Below are positions 1 to 6,481 of a stretch of DNA of 64,000 nt, piece after piece (positions within the stretch are counted from its first letter, which is position 1; each line of letters starts with the position of its first letter). Position numbers and translations under genes: made by a program. Location: positions 124,001 to 188,000 of the forward strand of contig CAJUND010000001.1 in assembly GCA_910587655.1 (NCBI GenBank). Direction: 5' to 3'. Origin of the DNA: an uncultured Agathobacter sp. (GTDB lineage Bacteria > Bacillota > Clostridia > Lachnospirales > Lachnospiraceae). A model generated the notes under the pieces. The model made no database searches. It was not told the DNA's origin and was given only the letters and a program-made list of their open reading frames with translations.

Positions 1-711
1 GGTGCGGATTATTATAAGCTTGTGTTAAATAATGCAGCATTTCAGCTTGCAGCAAAAAATACCGCACGTTTTATCCTTGTCTGCCTGCCGCTTCTGCTCC
101 TGCTTTCGCTGCTTCTGGCACTGCTTGTAAACAGGCTGGGCGTCCGGTTAAAGACATTGTTTAAAAGCGCGTTCCTGCTACCGATGGCGATTCCTGCGGC
201 GTCAGTCGTGCTTTTGTGGAAGCTCATGTTTGATGTGCATGGATTTTTAAACGGGATTTTAAATCTGTTTGGATGTTCTGCCATTGACTGGATGAATACA
301 GGCGCGGCGTTTGCGGTGCTTGTATTCAGCTATATCTGGAAAAACTTAGGTTATACGCTGGTTTTGTGGCTGGCAGGCCTTGCGTCGGTTCCGCAGGACG
401 TTTATGAGGCGGCACAGATTGACGGGGCGGGAAGGCTGGTGCGTTTTTTTAAAATCACCCTGCCGTTAATAAAACCGATGATTTTTACCATTGTGGTACT
501 GTCGCTTTTAAATTCGTTTAAGGTGTTCCGGGAGGCGTACCTTGTCAGCGGCAACTATCCGCAGGAGAGCATTTATCTCCTGCAGCACTTGTTCAACAAT
601 TGGTTTTTAGACCTTTCTGTGGATAAGATGGCGGCAGGAAGCGTATTGCTTGCACTTGTCATAGGAATCTTTGTGGCGGTTCTGGAGCACAGCTGGGAAA
701 AAGATGTTTAA
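1..711 (+). CDS. Carbohydrate ABC transporter permease, 5' end cut by window
   Basis: The reading frame is open from the first base, so the gene starts upstream; the GTG at 22 is probably internal. The product is a polytopic membrane protein of the MalF/UgpA permease type, with about six hydrophobic segments. The EAA loop that contacts the ATPase is at about 400-460 (reads YEAAQIDGAGRLVRFFKITL). It would form the channel for a sugar or glycoside importer together with the next gene. The solute-binding protein and ATPase are not in the window. The stop overlaps the region of the next start, as expected in an operon. Substrate unknown. Confidence 0.93.
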   Translation, partial: GADYYKLVLNNAAFQLAAKNTARFILVCLPLLLLLSLLLALLVNRLGVRLKTLFKSAFLLPMAIPAASVVLLWKLMFDVHGFLNGILNLFGCSAIDWMNTGAAFAVLVFSYIWKNLGYTLVLWLAGLASVPQDVYEAAQIDGAGRLVRFFKITLPLIKPMIFTIVVLSLLNSFKVFREAYLVSGNYPQESIYLLQHLFNNWFLDLSVDKMAAGSVLLALVIGIFVAVLEHSWEKDV

Positions 712-724
712 GACGGGAGTAGTC

Positions 725-1573
725 ATGAATAGAATCGGTAAAATTATATCAGTCCTTATACTTGCAGTATTTGCTCTGCTGACTGTGGCGCCGCTTTTCT
801 TTCTTTTCTGCGGCGGAATGATGGGAAACGGTGAAATAAATGAATATTTAAAACCGTTTATTTATCATATGGACGGATTTGTCGGCTGGCGTCTGTTCCC
901 GCTTTATCCGACGCTTCGGAATTATGTGAGACTTTTGCTGGACTCGCCGGAATTTTTCCGGATGTTCTGGAACACCATGGCGGTTACCGCAGGAATCCTT
1001 CTGGGGCAGTTTTTGTTCGGACTGCCTGCGGCGTGGGGACTGGCGCGGTATCCGGTTCCTGCAAAAAAAGTGTTTTACATGCTCTGTATCGTGCTTATGA
1101 TGCTGCCGTTCCAGGTAACGATGCTGTCGGAATATCTGGTGTTAAACCGGCTCGGCATGCTGGATACGCTCTGGTCCATCATCCTGCCGGGGGTATTTTC
1201 CACTTTTTCGGTATTTTTGATGTACCGTTTTTTCTGCGGGATTCCAGAAGAGCTTTTAGAGTCTGCAAGAATTGACGGCGCCGGGGAGCTTCAGATTTTT
1301 TTTCTACTGGGAGTTCCGCTGGGGGCTTCGGGAATATTATCGGCACTTGTGCTGCAGTTTCTGGAATGCTTCAACATGATTGAGCAGCCGCTTGTATTTT
1401 TAAAGGAAAAAAGCCTGTGGCCCCTGTCACTGTATCTGCCGGAAATCGACGAAAAACAGATGGGATTTGCGCTCTGTTGTTCCTTTGTGGCGCTGGTTCC
1501 GCCGCTGCTGGTCTTTGGCATGGGGCAGCAGTATCTGGAAGCCGGGATTATGGCAGGAGCGGTGAAGGAATAG
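725..1573 (+). CDS. Carbohydrate ABC transporter permease (MalG type)
   Basis: A 282-residue permease of the MalG/UgpE type and partner of the preceding gene. It has six predicted membrane segments and an EAA loop near residue 180 (LESARIDGAGELQIFF). I chose ATG 725 because GGGAG at 715-719 lies 5 nt upstream. In-frame starts at 671 and 704 overlap the previous gene and lack such a site. Followed after 31 bp by an HlyD-like gene, probably in the same transcript. Substrate unknown. Confidence 0.92.
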   Translation: MNRIGKIISVLILAVFALLTVAPLFFLFCGGMMGNGEINEYLKPFIYHMDGFVGWRLFPLYPTLRNYVRLLLDSPEFFRMFWNTMAVTAGILLGQFLFGLPAAWGLARYPVPAKKVFYMLCIVLMMLPFQVTMLSEYLVLNRLGMLDTLWSIILPGVFSTFSVFLMYRFFCGIPEELLESARIDGAGELQIFFLLGVPLGASGILSALVLQFLECFNMIEQPLVFLKEKSLWPLSLYLPEIDEKQMGFALCCSFVALVPPLLVFGMGQQYLEAGIMAGAVKE

Positions 1574-1604
1574 CAGGGGATATTACATGTTTAGGAGGAA
1601 AAAC

Positions 1605-3416
1605 ATGGGAAAACTGGGAAAAGCCTTTTTAATTCTGATGGCGGCAATGCTGCTTCTGACCGGGGTATCGAGGGCAGCGGCAGCATTTACCGTTGCGCAG
1701 GTACAGGTGGAAAAACCGCAGTCAAGGAGAATCATTCACACCGTTACCGGAAGCGGAATGGTAGAAAAAATGAAAGAACAGGCGGTATATGCTGCAGCAG
1801 ACGTTCTGGTGGCGGAAATTGCAGTAAAGCAGGGACAGAAGGTCAGCAAAGGGGATGTGCTGGCACGCCTGGACACGGACAGCATTCAGGAAAAAATGGA
1901 AAGTCTTGCAGATGAAATTGAGACACTTCGTATGCAGAACATGGACCTTGCCGCAGCGCAGCAGAAGGAAAAGAACGATAAAAACAGGGCAAAAACCCGT
2001 GCGGGACAGGACTATGATAGTACCATTTCCGAAAGCGAAAGAAAAATAAAAGAAGCAAAAGAAAATGTAAAAGATGCAAAGGAAAAACTGAAGGAAGCCA
2101 GAAAGCAGGCAAAAAAACAGTCAGCAGATGAATATAAAAAGAAGCTGGAGGAACTGCAGGCAGCCGTGGAAGCGGCGGAGAAGGCGTATGAAGACGCGAA
2201 GGAGCTGGAAGAAAGTGAAGTTCTGCGGGCAAAGCGCGCCGTGGAGGACGCAGGCAAAACCCCTGCCGTTGATTATGAAACCGAAATTCTCCAGATTGAA
2301 ATAAACCAGAAGCAGCTGGAGCTGAATGAACTCTACAAGAGAAGAAGAGAGGGCGAGAAGGGGCTGGACACACAAATCCGTGCCCTTGAAGATGAAATCC
2401 GGACATTAAAGCTGCGGCAGCAGGAGAAGGAAAACGCTGAGAAAAAGCAGGCAGAGGAACGGAAACAGGCGCTTTCACGCGCGCAGGAGGATTACAGCAA
2501 TACCGTGAAAAAATATTCCAGGCTTGTAAACGAGGCAAAAAAGGAGCTGGATGAGGCGAACCGGAAGCTTAAGGAATTTCTGGAAAGCGACGGGGAAAGC
2601 TTGCTGGAGGACGCATCCGTAGCAGCCGCCGCTGAAGCCTTAAAGGAAGCCGAAAAAGCGCTGGAAGAAGCCAGACGCCAGTCAAAAGAAGATAAACGGC
2701 AGGCAAAACGGAACCTGGAGGATGCTTCGGCCGAAGATGAAGGCAGCCATTTGATTGAAATCAACCAGCTTCAGATGACAGAAAAACAAAGCCAGCTTGC
2801 CATGCTGGAAGCAGTAAAAAAGAACGGGGGAAAAATTAAGGCACAGATGGAGGGAACAGTCACCCTGGTGCAGCTTGAAGTAGGACAGAGAACAACAGAA
2901 ACAGCCGCCTTTCTGATGTCCGACACCTCCGGGGGAATGAGCTTTACTGCAAAAATCAGCAAAGAGGATGCCGTATATGTGACAGCGGGGGATACGGTAA
3001 CGCTGAAAACCGCGGAAAAAAAGTATGAAGAGCTTTCGGTTGTATCTGTTGAAACGGACGGGGAGGAAATCGGAGAGGAAGCTGTAAAGGTAACGGTTTT
3101 TGTTCCAAAGGATACGCTTTCCCTTGGTGAATATGCAGACATGGAGCTGACAAAGGAGTCTGCCGAGTACTCTGTCACCCTGCCGCTTTCCGCCATCCAC
3201 ACGGAAAACGAAAAGAATTTTGTGTATGTCATGGTACCGGAGGAAACCGTGCTGGGCGGACAGTACGCGGCGCAGCGCATGGACGTGACAGTTGCGGAGA
3301 AAAACGCGATATATGCCGCGCTGACAGATTCTGACCTTACGGAGGAAAGCCAGGTGATTATAAGCAGTGACCAGATAATTTCTGCGGGGGAGAAGGTGCG
3401 GAATGAGGAAAATTAA
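1605..3416 (+). CDS. HlyD/RND-type periplasmic adaptor-like protein with long coiled coil
   Basis: 603 residues. There is one N-terminal membrane segment (about 5-27). A biotinyl-lipoyl-like half motif follows (VYAAADVLVAEIAVKQGQKVSKGDVLARLD), then a very long, highly charged coiled coil (about residues 90-400, rich in Glu, Lys and Ala). The second lipoyl half and beta-barrel follow (AQMEGTVTLVQLEVGQ). This is the adaptor layout seen in MacA/HlyD-type and Gram-positive peptide exporters. The start at 1605 has AGGAGG at 1593-1598; the ATG at 1587 has no such site. It overlaps the next gene by 14 bp. The pairing with a sugar importer is unusual. No MacB-type ATPase is visible downstream. Confidence 0.85.
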   Translation: MGKLGKAFLILMAAMLLLTGVSRAAAAFTVAQVQVEKPQSRRIIHTVTGSGMVEKMKEQAVYAAADVLVAEIAVKQGQKVSKGDVLARLDTDSIQEKMESLADEIETLRMQNMDLAAAQQKEKNDKNRAKTRAGQDYDSTISESERKIKEAKENVKDAKEKLKEARKQAKKQSADEYKKKLEELQAAVEAAEKAYEDAKELEESEVLRAKRAVEDAGKTPAVDYETEILQIEINQKQLELNELYKRRREGEKGLDTQIRALEDEIRTLKLRQQEKENAEKKQAEERKQALSRAQEDYSNTVKKYSRLVNEAKKELDEANRKLKEFLESDGESLLEDASVAAAAEALKEAEKALEEARRQSKEDKRQAKRNLEDASAEDEGSHLIEINQLQMTEKQSQLAMLEAVKKNGGKIKAQMEGTVTLVQLEVGQRTTETAAFLMSDTSGGMSFTAKISKEDAVYVTAGDTVTLKTAEKKYEELSVVSVETDGEEIGEEAVKVTVFVPKDTLSLGEYADMELTKESAEYSVTLPLSAIHTENEKNFVYVMVPEETVLGGQYAAQRMDVTVAEKNAIYAALTDSDLTEESQVIISSDQIISAGEKVRNEEN

Positions 3417-4296
3417 TGGAGTATTACTGCTTCTGGCACTGGCACTATTTCTGGCTGCAGTGGGACTGGCTTTAGCTGCCAAGCGGGCGGAAAATCGGGC
3501 GGATGCGGTATGGTCTGTGTCTCTTTATCTGAAAACACCATTGTCAGCGCGGGATTCACAGACTCTCCATGAGATGGAAAACAGCAGGGAATTTACTGCA
3601 TGGGGAGAGCTGCCGGATATCACAGTTGCCGACCCGGATCTGGGGCGCCGGATACAGACAGAGGTACTGGTGCTTGACGGTTCATCCGAACTGGTGCTGC
3701 CGCTGGCTCCGGTTCTTTCCGCCGGTGACACAGACGGCTGTCTGCTTGGAGAGGAAACCGCGTGGGAACTGTTTGGCAGCACACAGGTGACGGGGGAGAA
3801 GGTCGTAATTGGAAATGAACCGCGTGTTGTCCGTGGGGTTGTAGGATTTCCAGGGGCAGGAGCGGTGCTTGGGGGAAACGTGAAAGGTATTACTGGAATT
3901 GGAACCGGTGAGGATGAGGAATTACAATATTACAACCGGATTACCATTGAAGGCGGGAAAGTGGCAGATGCGGAGGAATTTCTGATGATGAACGGACTGG
4001 ACGGGGAGGTCCTGCGGCTGGATTACCTGCGCAGCCTGCACTGGCTTACAGAGCTCGTTCCAGGCAAATGGTCTGATTTTTCCGGCTGGAAGGACAGTTT
4101 TGCGCGGAAAAAACAGGATTTTCGGCTGATTTCGCAGATTAGCAAAAACAGTGTTGAGCTTTATTATGAACGTCAGTGCAGGCGGTATGTGTGGGAGACG
4201 GGGCTGGAAGTTGTCTGTGTTGCAGGGATTGTCTGTATATGTTCCATATTTAAAAAGAGGAGAGATACGGTTGATACGACAGATACTTCATGGTAA
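3403..4296 (+). CDS. Membrane-anchored protein with MacB-like extracytoplasmic domain
   Basis: 297 residues with an N-terminal membrane segment (about 5-25), an exported domain and a C-terminal membrane segment (about 265-283) ending in basic residues. The middle contains a stretch typical of MacB/FtsX periplasmic core domains (CLLGEETAWELFGS, then ITVEG-like strands). It lacks the three further membrane helices of a full MacB permease, so it may be a shortened relative working with the HlyD-like protein. The start overlaps the upstream gene by 14 bp, indicating translational coupling. No specific function can be assigned. Confidence 0.6.
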   Translation: MRKINGVLLLLALALFLAAVGLALAAKRAENRADAVWSVSLYLKTPLSARDSQTLHEMENSREFTAWGELPDITVADPDLGRRIQTEVLVLDGSSELVLPLAPVLSAGDTDGCLLGEETAWELFGSTQVTGEKVVIGNEPRVVRGVVGFPGAGAVLGGNVKGITGIGTGEDEELQYYNRITIEGGKVADAEEFLMMNGLDGEVLRLDYLRSLHWLTELVPGKWSDFSGWKDSFARKKQDFRLISQISKNSVELYYERQCRRYVWETGLEVVCVAGIVCICSIFKKRRDTVDTTDTSW

Positions 4297-4347
4297 AATA
4301 AGCACAGCATTCTGCCAGATGACAAAATAAGGAAGGATGTGAGCGAA

Positions 4348-4545
4348 ATGTGTAATCTGAGCCAGGGAATTTTGGAAAAGGGTGAGGCAAGAGGTGAGGC
4401 AAGAGGTGAAGCAAGGGGTGAGGCCAGTATTATCCTGAAAATGTATAAAAAAGGCTATACAGTGGAGCAGATAGCCGATGTGGCAGATAAAACTGTTGAG
4501 GAAGTAGAAGCGATTATTGGAAAAAAGGAATCAGTATTAGTATAG
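4348..4545 (+). pseudogene. C-terminal remnant of an Rpn-family nuclease/transposase-like gene
   Basis: About 65 residues: a short MCNLSQGILEKG lead, four GEAR-type repeats and the terminal helix pair IILKMYKKGYTVEQIADV. This tail is characteristic of Rpn/PD-(D/E)XK 'transposase' family proteins; the nuclease domain is missing. A purine-rich GGAAGG at 4331-4336 could support translation from ATG 4348, so a small product is possible. A full-length relative is at 10021-10935. It may be a domain-only leftover or an alternative short gene. Confidence 0.6.
4381..4425 (+). repeat. 12-bp tandem repeat, nearly four copies
   Basis: The unit GGTGAGGCAAGA repeats at 4381, 4393, 4405 (two changes) and 4417 (partial) and encodes GEAR units. 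The unit length is a multiple of three, so copy-number changes keep the frame. Confidence 0.9.
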
Positions 4546-4584
4546 TTTAAATGGGTCAATTTCAGGGGAGCAGTGTGTAAAATA

Positions 4585-4614
4585 AGGGGGAACGGAGTAT
4601 CCGTTCCCCCCTTT
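4585..4614. terminator. Rho-independent terminator
   Basis: An 11-bp stem, GGGGGAACGGA paired with TCCGTTCCCCC, 3-nt loop, then CTTTT on the + strand. On the - strand the stem is followed by TTATTTTA, so it could also stop transcription arriving from the sigma-D promoter at 4689-4715. Confidence 0.88.
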
Positions 4615-4641
4615 TACCTATATAATGGACAAAAAAAGAAA

Positions 4642-4671
4642 GATGCAACACAATGTATATTGTGTTGCATC
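4642..4671. repeat. Left recombination site of invertible segment (IR-L)
   Basis: Arms GATGCAACACAAT and ATTGTGTTGCATC (13 bp, perfect) flank a 4-nt centre GTAT. Two inverted arms around a short centre is the usual layout of a tyrosine recombinase core site. T-rich sequence follows (TTTTCTTT), so the transcript could also act as a terminator-like hairpin. Confidence 0.85.
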
Positions 4672-4688
4672 TTTTCTTTACATTTTAT

Positions 4689-4715
4689 ATATCGGTGGGA
4701 ATACCAAAAACTTTA
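4689..4715 (-). promoter_or_regulatory. Sigma-D (sigma-28) flagellar promoter, pointing out of the segment
   Basis: Read on the - strand: TAAA (4715-4712), 15 nt, then ACCGATAT (4696-4689). This fits the Bacillus sigma-D consensus TAAA-N15-GCCGATAT at all but one -10 position. Expected start of transcription is near 4682, so the transcript would cross IR-L and run toward the hairpin at 4585-4610. No gene lies in that direction. After inversion it would serve csrA/flagellin. Confidence 0.82.
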
Positions 4716-4741
4716 CACCCATTTTCAAACTTTTTTATAAT
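4713..4741 (+). promoter_or_regulatory. Probable sigma-A promoter of the recombinase gene
   Basis: TATAAT at 4736-4741, 17 nt after a weak -35 (TTACAC, 4713-4718). It overlaps the -35 of the opposing sigma-D promoter (4712-4715), so the two polymerase forms should compete. Confidence 0.5.
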
Positions 4742-4789
4742 AATTGTGATTTTGTATATTACATGCCAGGACAGAGGAGGAACTAAACT

Positions 4790-5380
4790 ATGAACACAGC
4801 ACAGCCAATCAAGGATATGACAGATTTGGAACATTTTAAACACTACTATACAGATATTGAGCCTAACGTGAGGAACTACGTCCTGCTGACGCTGGGATTG
4901 AACACCGCATTGCGCATTTCGGATCTTTTGTCGCTCAAGTGGGAGGACGTTTATGATTTTTCCAGAGAGCAGGTTTGCAGTCATATCAGTCTGGTGGAAA
5001 GTAAAACCCAGAAAAAGTCCAGTATCTATGTAAACAGAAACATACAGCAGGCTTTAGAATCCTACAAATGTTTTCTGGAACAAGGGCAGGGCATTTCACC
5101 CACGCAGTATCTTTTCTGCGGCGAGTACGGGAACGGAAAGCCCCTTTCCAGGTCGCAGGCATGGAGGATTATTAAAAAGGATGCGGAATACTGTCATATT
5201 TCCGGTGTCATCAGTCCCCATTCCCTGCGGAAAACCTTTGGGTATCATGCATGGAAGCACGGGGTATCCCCGGTACTGCTGATGGAGGTATTTAATCATT
5301 CCTCTTTTTGTATAACGAAACGTTACCTTGGGATAGGACAGGATGACAAGGATGAAGTGTTTCGGGATATCTGTATTTAA
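4790..5380 (+). CDS. FimB-sized tyrosine recombinase (DNA invertase candidate)
   Basis: 196 residues, essentially only a catalytic domain, as in FimB/FimE (about 200 residues) rather than XerC/D (about 300). All expected catalytic residues can be placed: Arg42 (ALRISDLLSL), Lys72 (ESKTQKK), His144 and Arg147 (SPHSLRKT), His170 (FNHSS) and nucleophile Tyr179 (KRYLG). AGGAGG at about 4774-4779 supports the start. It lies between two inverted 30-bp sites and next to a flagellar promoter, so its likely task is inverting that segment. It could instead be a leftover integrase of a small element. The terminator at 5385-5423 follows directly. Confidence 0.9.
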   Translation: MNTAQPIKDMTDLEHFKHYYTDIEPNVRNYVLLTLGLNTALRISDLLSLKWEDVYDFSREQVCSHISLVESKTQKKSSIYVNRNIQQALESYKCFLEQGQGISPTQYLFCGEYGNGKPLSRSQAWRIIKKDAEYCHISGVISPHSLRKTFGYHAWKHGVSPVLLMEVFNHSSFCITKRYLGIGQDDKDEVFRDICI

Positions 5381-5384
5381 AAAA

Positions 5385-5423
5385 AGCCCCGGCCGGGTTT
5401 GGCTGCCAGCCGGGGCTTCTTTT
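5385..5423. terminator. Rho-independent terminator, likely bidirectional
   Basis: AGCCCCGGC (5385-5393) pairs with GCCGGGGCT (5409-5417), followed by TCTTTTT on the + strand and preceded by an A-rich stretch. It separates the convergent recombinase and DUF2442 genes. Confidence 0.9.
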
Positions 5424-5434
5424 TATATGGGGAA

Positions 5435-5704
5435 CTACAAGTGAAGGGATTCCTTATCAATTGGCGTGCCATTTTCCCATAACTCATTGCATGACAAGTC
5501 AATATCATCATTCCACGATATACCGTAGCCGCCTGCGTCTACTTTTACTTGTTCAAACAGTCCTTTGACATTGGAAAGTGTTTTGAACATATCCCATTTT
5601 TCGAGCAGCGGTGCAACGTTGTACCGTTTGCATTCCCCTGAGATAAAACTCACAAGCAGATTATAATTCGGTAACGGCTGGACTTCTTTTACTTTATAAA
5701 ACAT
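5435..5704 (-). CDS. DUF2442 family protein
   Basis: 89 residues matching the small DUF2442 family (NYNLLVSFISGECKRYNVAPLL, and ISWNDDIDLSCNELWENG near the end). GGAAAGGGG lies upstream of the ATG. Members are often paired with a DUF4160 gene and some are suspected toxin-antitoxin parts; no DUF4160 partner is present here. It sits inside the invertible segment, opposite to the recombinase. An accessory role in inversion is possible but is only inferred from position. Confidence 0.8.
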   Translation of the reverse strand: MFYKVKEVQPLPNYNLLVSFISGECKRYNVAPLLEKWDMFKTLSNVKGLFEQVKVDAGGYGISWNDDIDLSCNELWENGTPIDKESLHL

Positions 5705-5723
5705 GCTCTCGCCCCTTTCCGTT

Positions 5724-5757
5724 GCTCCCGATGTTATTTAAGTGGCGGGAGCTTTTT
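5724..5757 (+). terminator. Terminator-like hairpin upstream of DUF2442
   Basis: GCTCCCG (5724-5730) pairs with CGGGAGC (5746-5752), followed by TTTTT. On the + strand it would stop transcripts heading toward the right recombination site. The rest of 5758-5912 shows no gene. Confidence 0.5.
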
Positions 5758-5912
5758 GAATTCCTGAGTGTTCCAGATATCCAGTAATTCGCTTTTGTGC
5801 TGCTCCTATCTTTCGAGTCCCCCTTCTTTGTTTATATTGTACGGTTTTATTACTGATTTATCAATGAAATTTATATGAATTTTTATGCCTGCAGCATTTT
5901 TCCTTATTATGG

Positions 5913-5942
5913 GATGCAACACAATATACAATGTGTTGCATC
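5913..5942. repeat. Right recombination site of invertible segment (IR-R)
   Basis: Arms GATGCAACACAAT and AATGTGTTGCATC around centre ATAC. It equals the reverse complement of the left site except for one base. It lies 59 bp upstream of the csrA-like start codon. No sigma-D-type promoter is found between 5700 and 6000 on the + strand. Confidence 0.85.
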
Positions 5943-6001
5943 CGCAGACAGCATGTAACTGTAGTAAGTATGTACAGAAAGCAAGGAGACTAAACGCAAA
6001 T

Positions 6002-6481
6002 ATGTTAAAACTTACAGTAAAAGCAGGAGAATACCTGCAGATTGGCGATGATATCCGCGTGGTATACACCGGAGGCGGGGATGGAAACGCAAAGTTTCTG
6101 GTTGACGCCCCAAAGTCATTAAACATTGTAAGAAGTTCCGCACTTGGAAAACGCGGGCTGCTTCCGGAAGAAGACAAGGAATATTATAGGGAAAACCATC
6201 TGTCTGCGGAGTCAAAGGAAAGAATCACGCAGCTTTATCTGCAGGAACATCCTAGGCACCTGCTTATTATATACAGGCAACTTATAAACAAATCACAAAT
6301 GTCCCACGGAATGGATTCCGGGGAAGGGACAAAACACGGAGGTAATAATTATGGCAATGGTAGTACAGCACAACATTACGGCAATGAACGCAAATCGTCA
6401 GCTCGGTGTTATCACCAGCGGACAGTCAAAATCTGCAGAGAAGTTATCCAGCGGTTACAAAATCAACCGTGCAGCAGATGA
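6002..6481 (+). CDS. csrA: CsrA-like RNA-binding translational regulator, abnormally extended frame
   Basis: The first 45 residues match CsrA (MLKLTVKAGEYLQIGDDIRV, then DGNAKFLVDAPKSLNIVRS). CsrA dimers bind GGA motifs in mRNA leaders and, in Bacillus, repress flagellin translation. AAGGAG is at 5983-5988. The family is usually 60-90 residues, but here the frame runs 159 codons and overlaps the first 44 codons of flagellin. After about residue 84 (LYLQEHP) the sequence looks like non-coding read-through. Adding one base near 6250 would expose a TAG at 6254. Either the true gene ends near 6255 and carries an indel, or a stop has been lost. No fliW is seen nearby. Confidence 0.72.
   Translation: MLKLTVKAGEYLQIGDDIRVVYTGGGDGNAKFLVDAPKSLNIVRSSALGKRGLLPEEDKEYYRENHLSAESKERITQLYLQEHPRHLLIIYRQLINKSQMSHGMDSGEGTKHGGNNYGNGSTAQHYGNERKSSARCYHQRTVKICREVIQRLQNQPCSR
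6301..6343 (+). promoter_or_regulatory. CsrA-type binding structure in the flagellin leader
   Basis: CGGAA (6307-6311) pairs with TTCCG (6316-6320), exposing TGGA in a 4-nt loop, the classic CsrA target. An outer stem GTCCC (6301-6305)/GGGAC (6326-6330) encloses it. A second GGA (6338-6340) is part of the ribosome site CGGAGG. Two GGA sites, one overlapping the Shine-Dalgarno sequence, mirror the Bacillus hag leader. Structure seen; binding inferred. Confidence 0.65.

Larger units (their letters stand above)
4642..5942. mobile_element. Predicted invertible segment controlling the flagellin operon
   Basis: The 1301-bp segment is bounded by two 30-bp sites (4642-4671 and 5913-5942). When one is reverse-complemented they match at 29 of 30 positions. 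Inside are a recombinase gene, a DUF2442 gene on the other strand, and a sigma-D promoter at the left edge reading outward. Inversion maps position x to 10584-x. The promoter would then occupy about 5869-5895 and read into the csrA-like gene (6002) and flagellin (6351). In the assembled orientation the promoter faces away, which I read as OFF. Sites and promoter are seen directly; the inversion is inferred. Confidence 0.8.

Noticed and set aside
1843..2538. Long - strand frame of 231 codons opposite the HlyD-like gene
   Set aside because: It is the reverse reading of a repetitive Glu/Lys coiled coil, has no ribosome site, and its composition is typical of a shadow frame.
4381..4425. CRISPR-like repeats here and at 10744-10810
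   Set aside because: Units are 12 bp without spacers and lie within coding frames; they are protein repeats.
4642..4671. 30-bp palindrome as a simple terminator
   Set aside because: T-rich sequence follows on one side, but an almost identical inverted copy lies 1.27 kb away around a recombinase gene, which a terminator does not explain.
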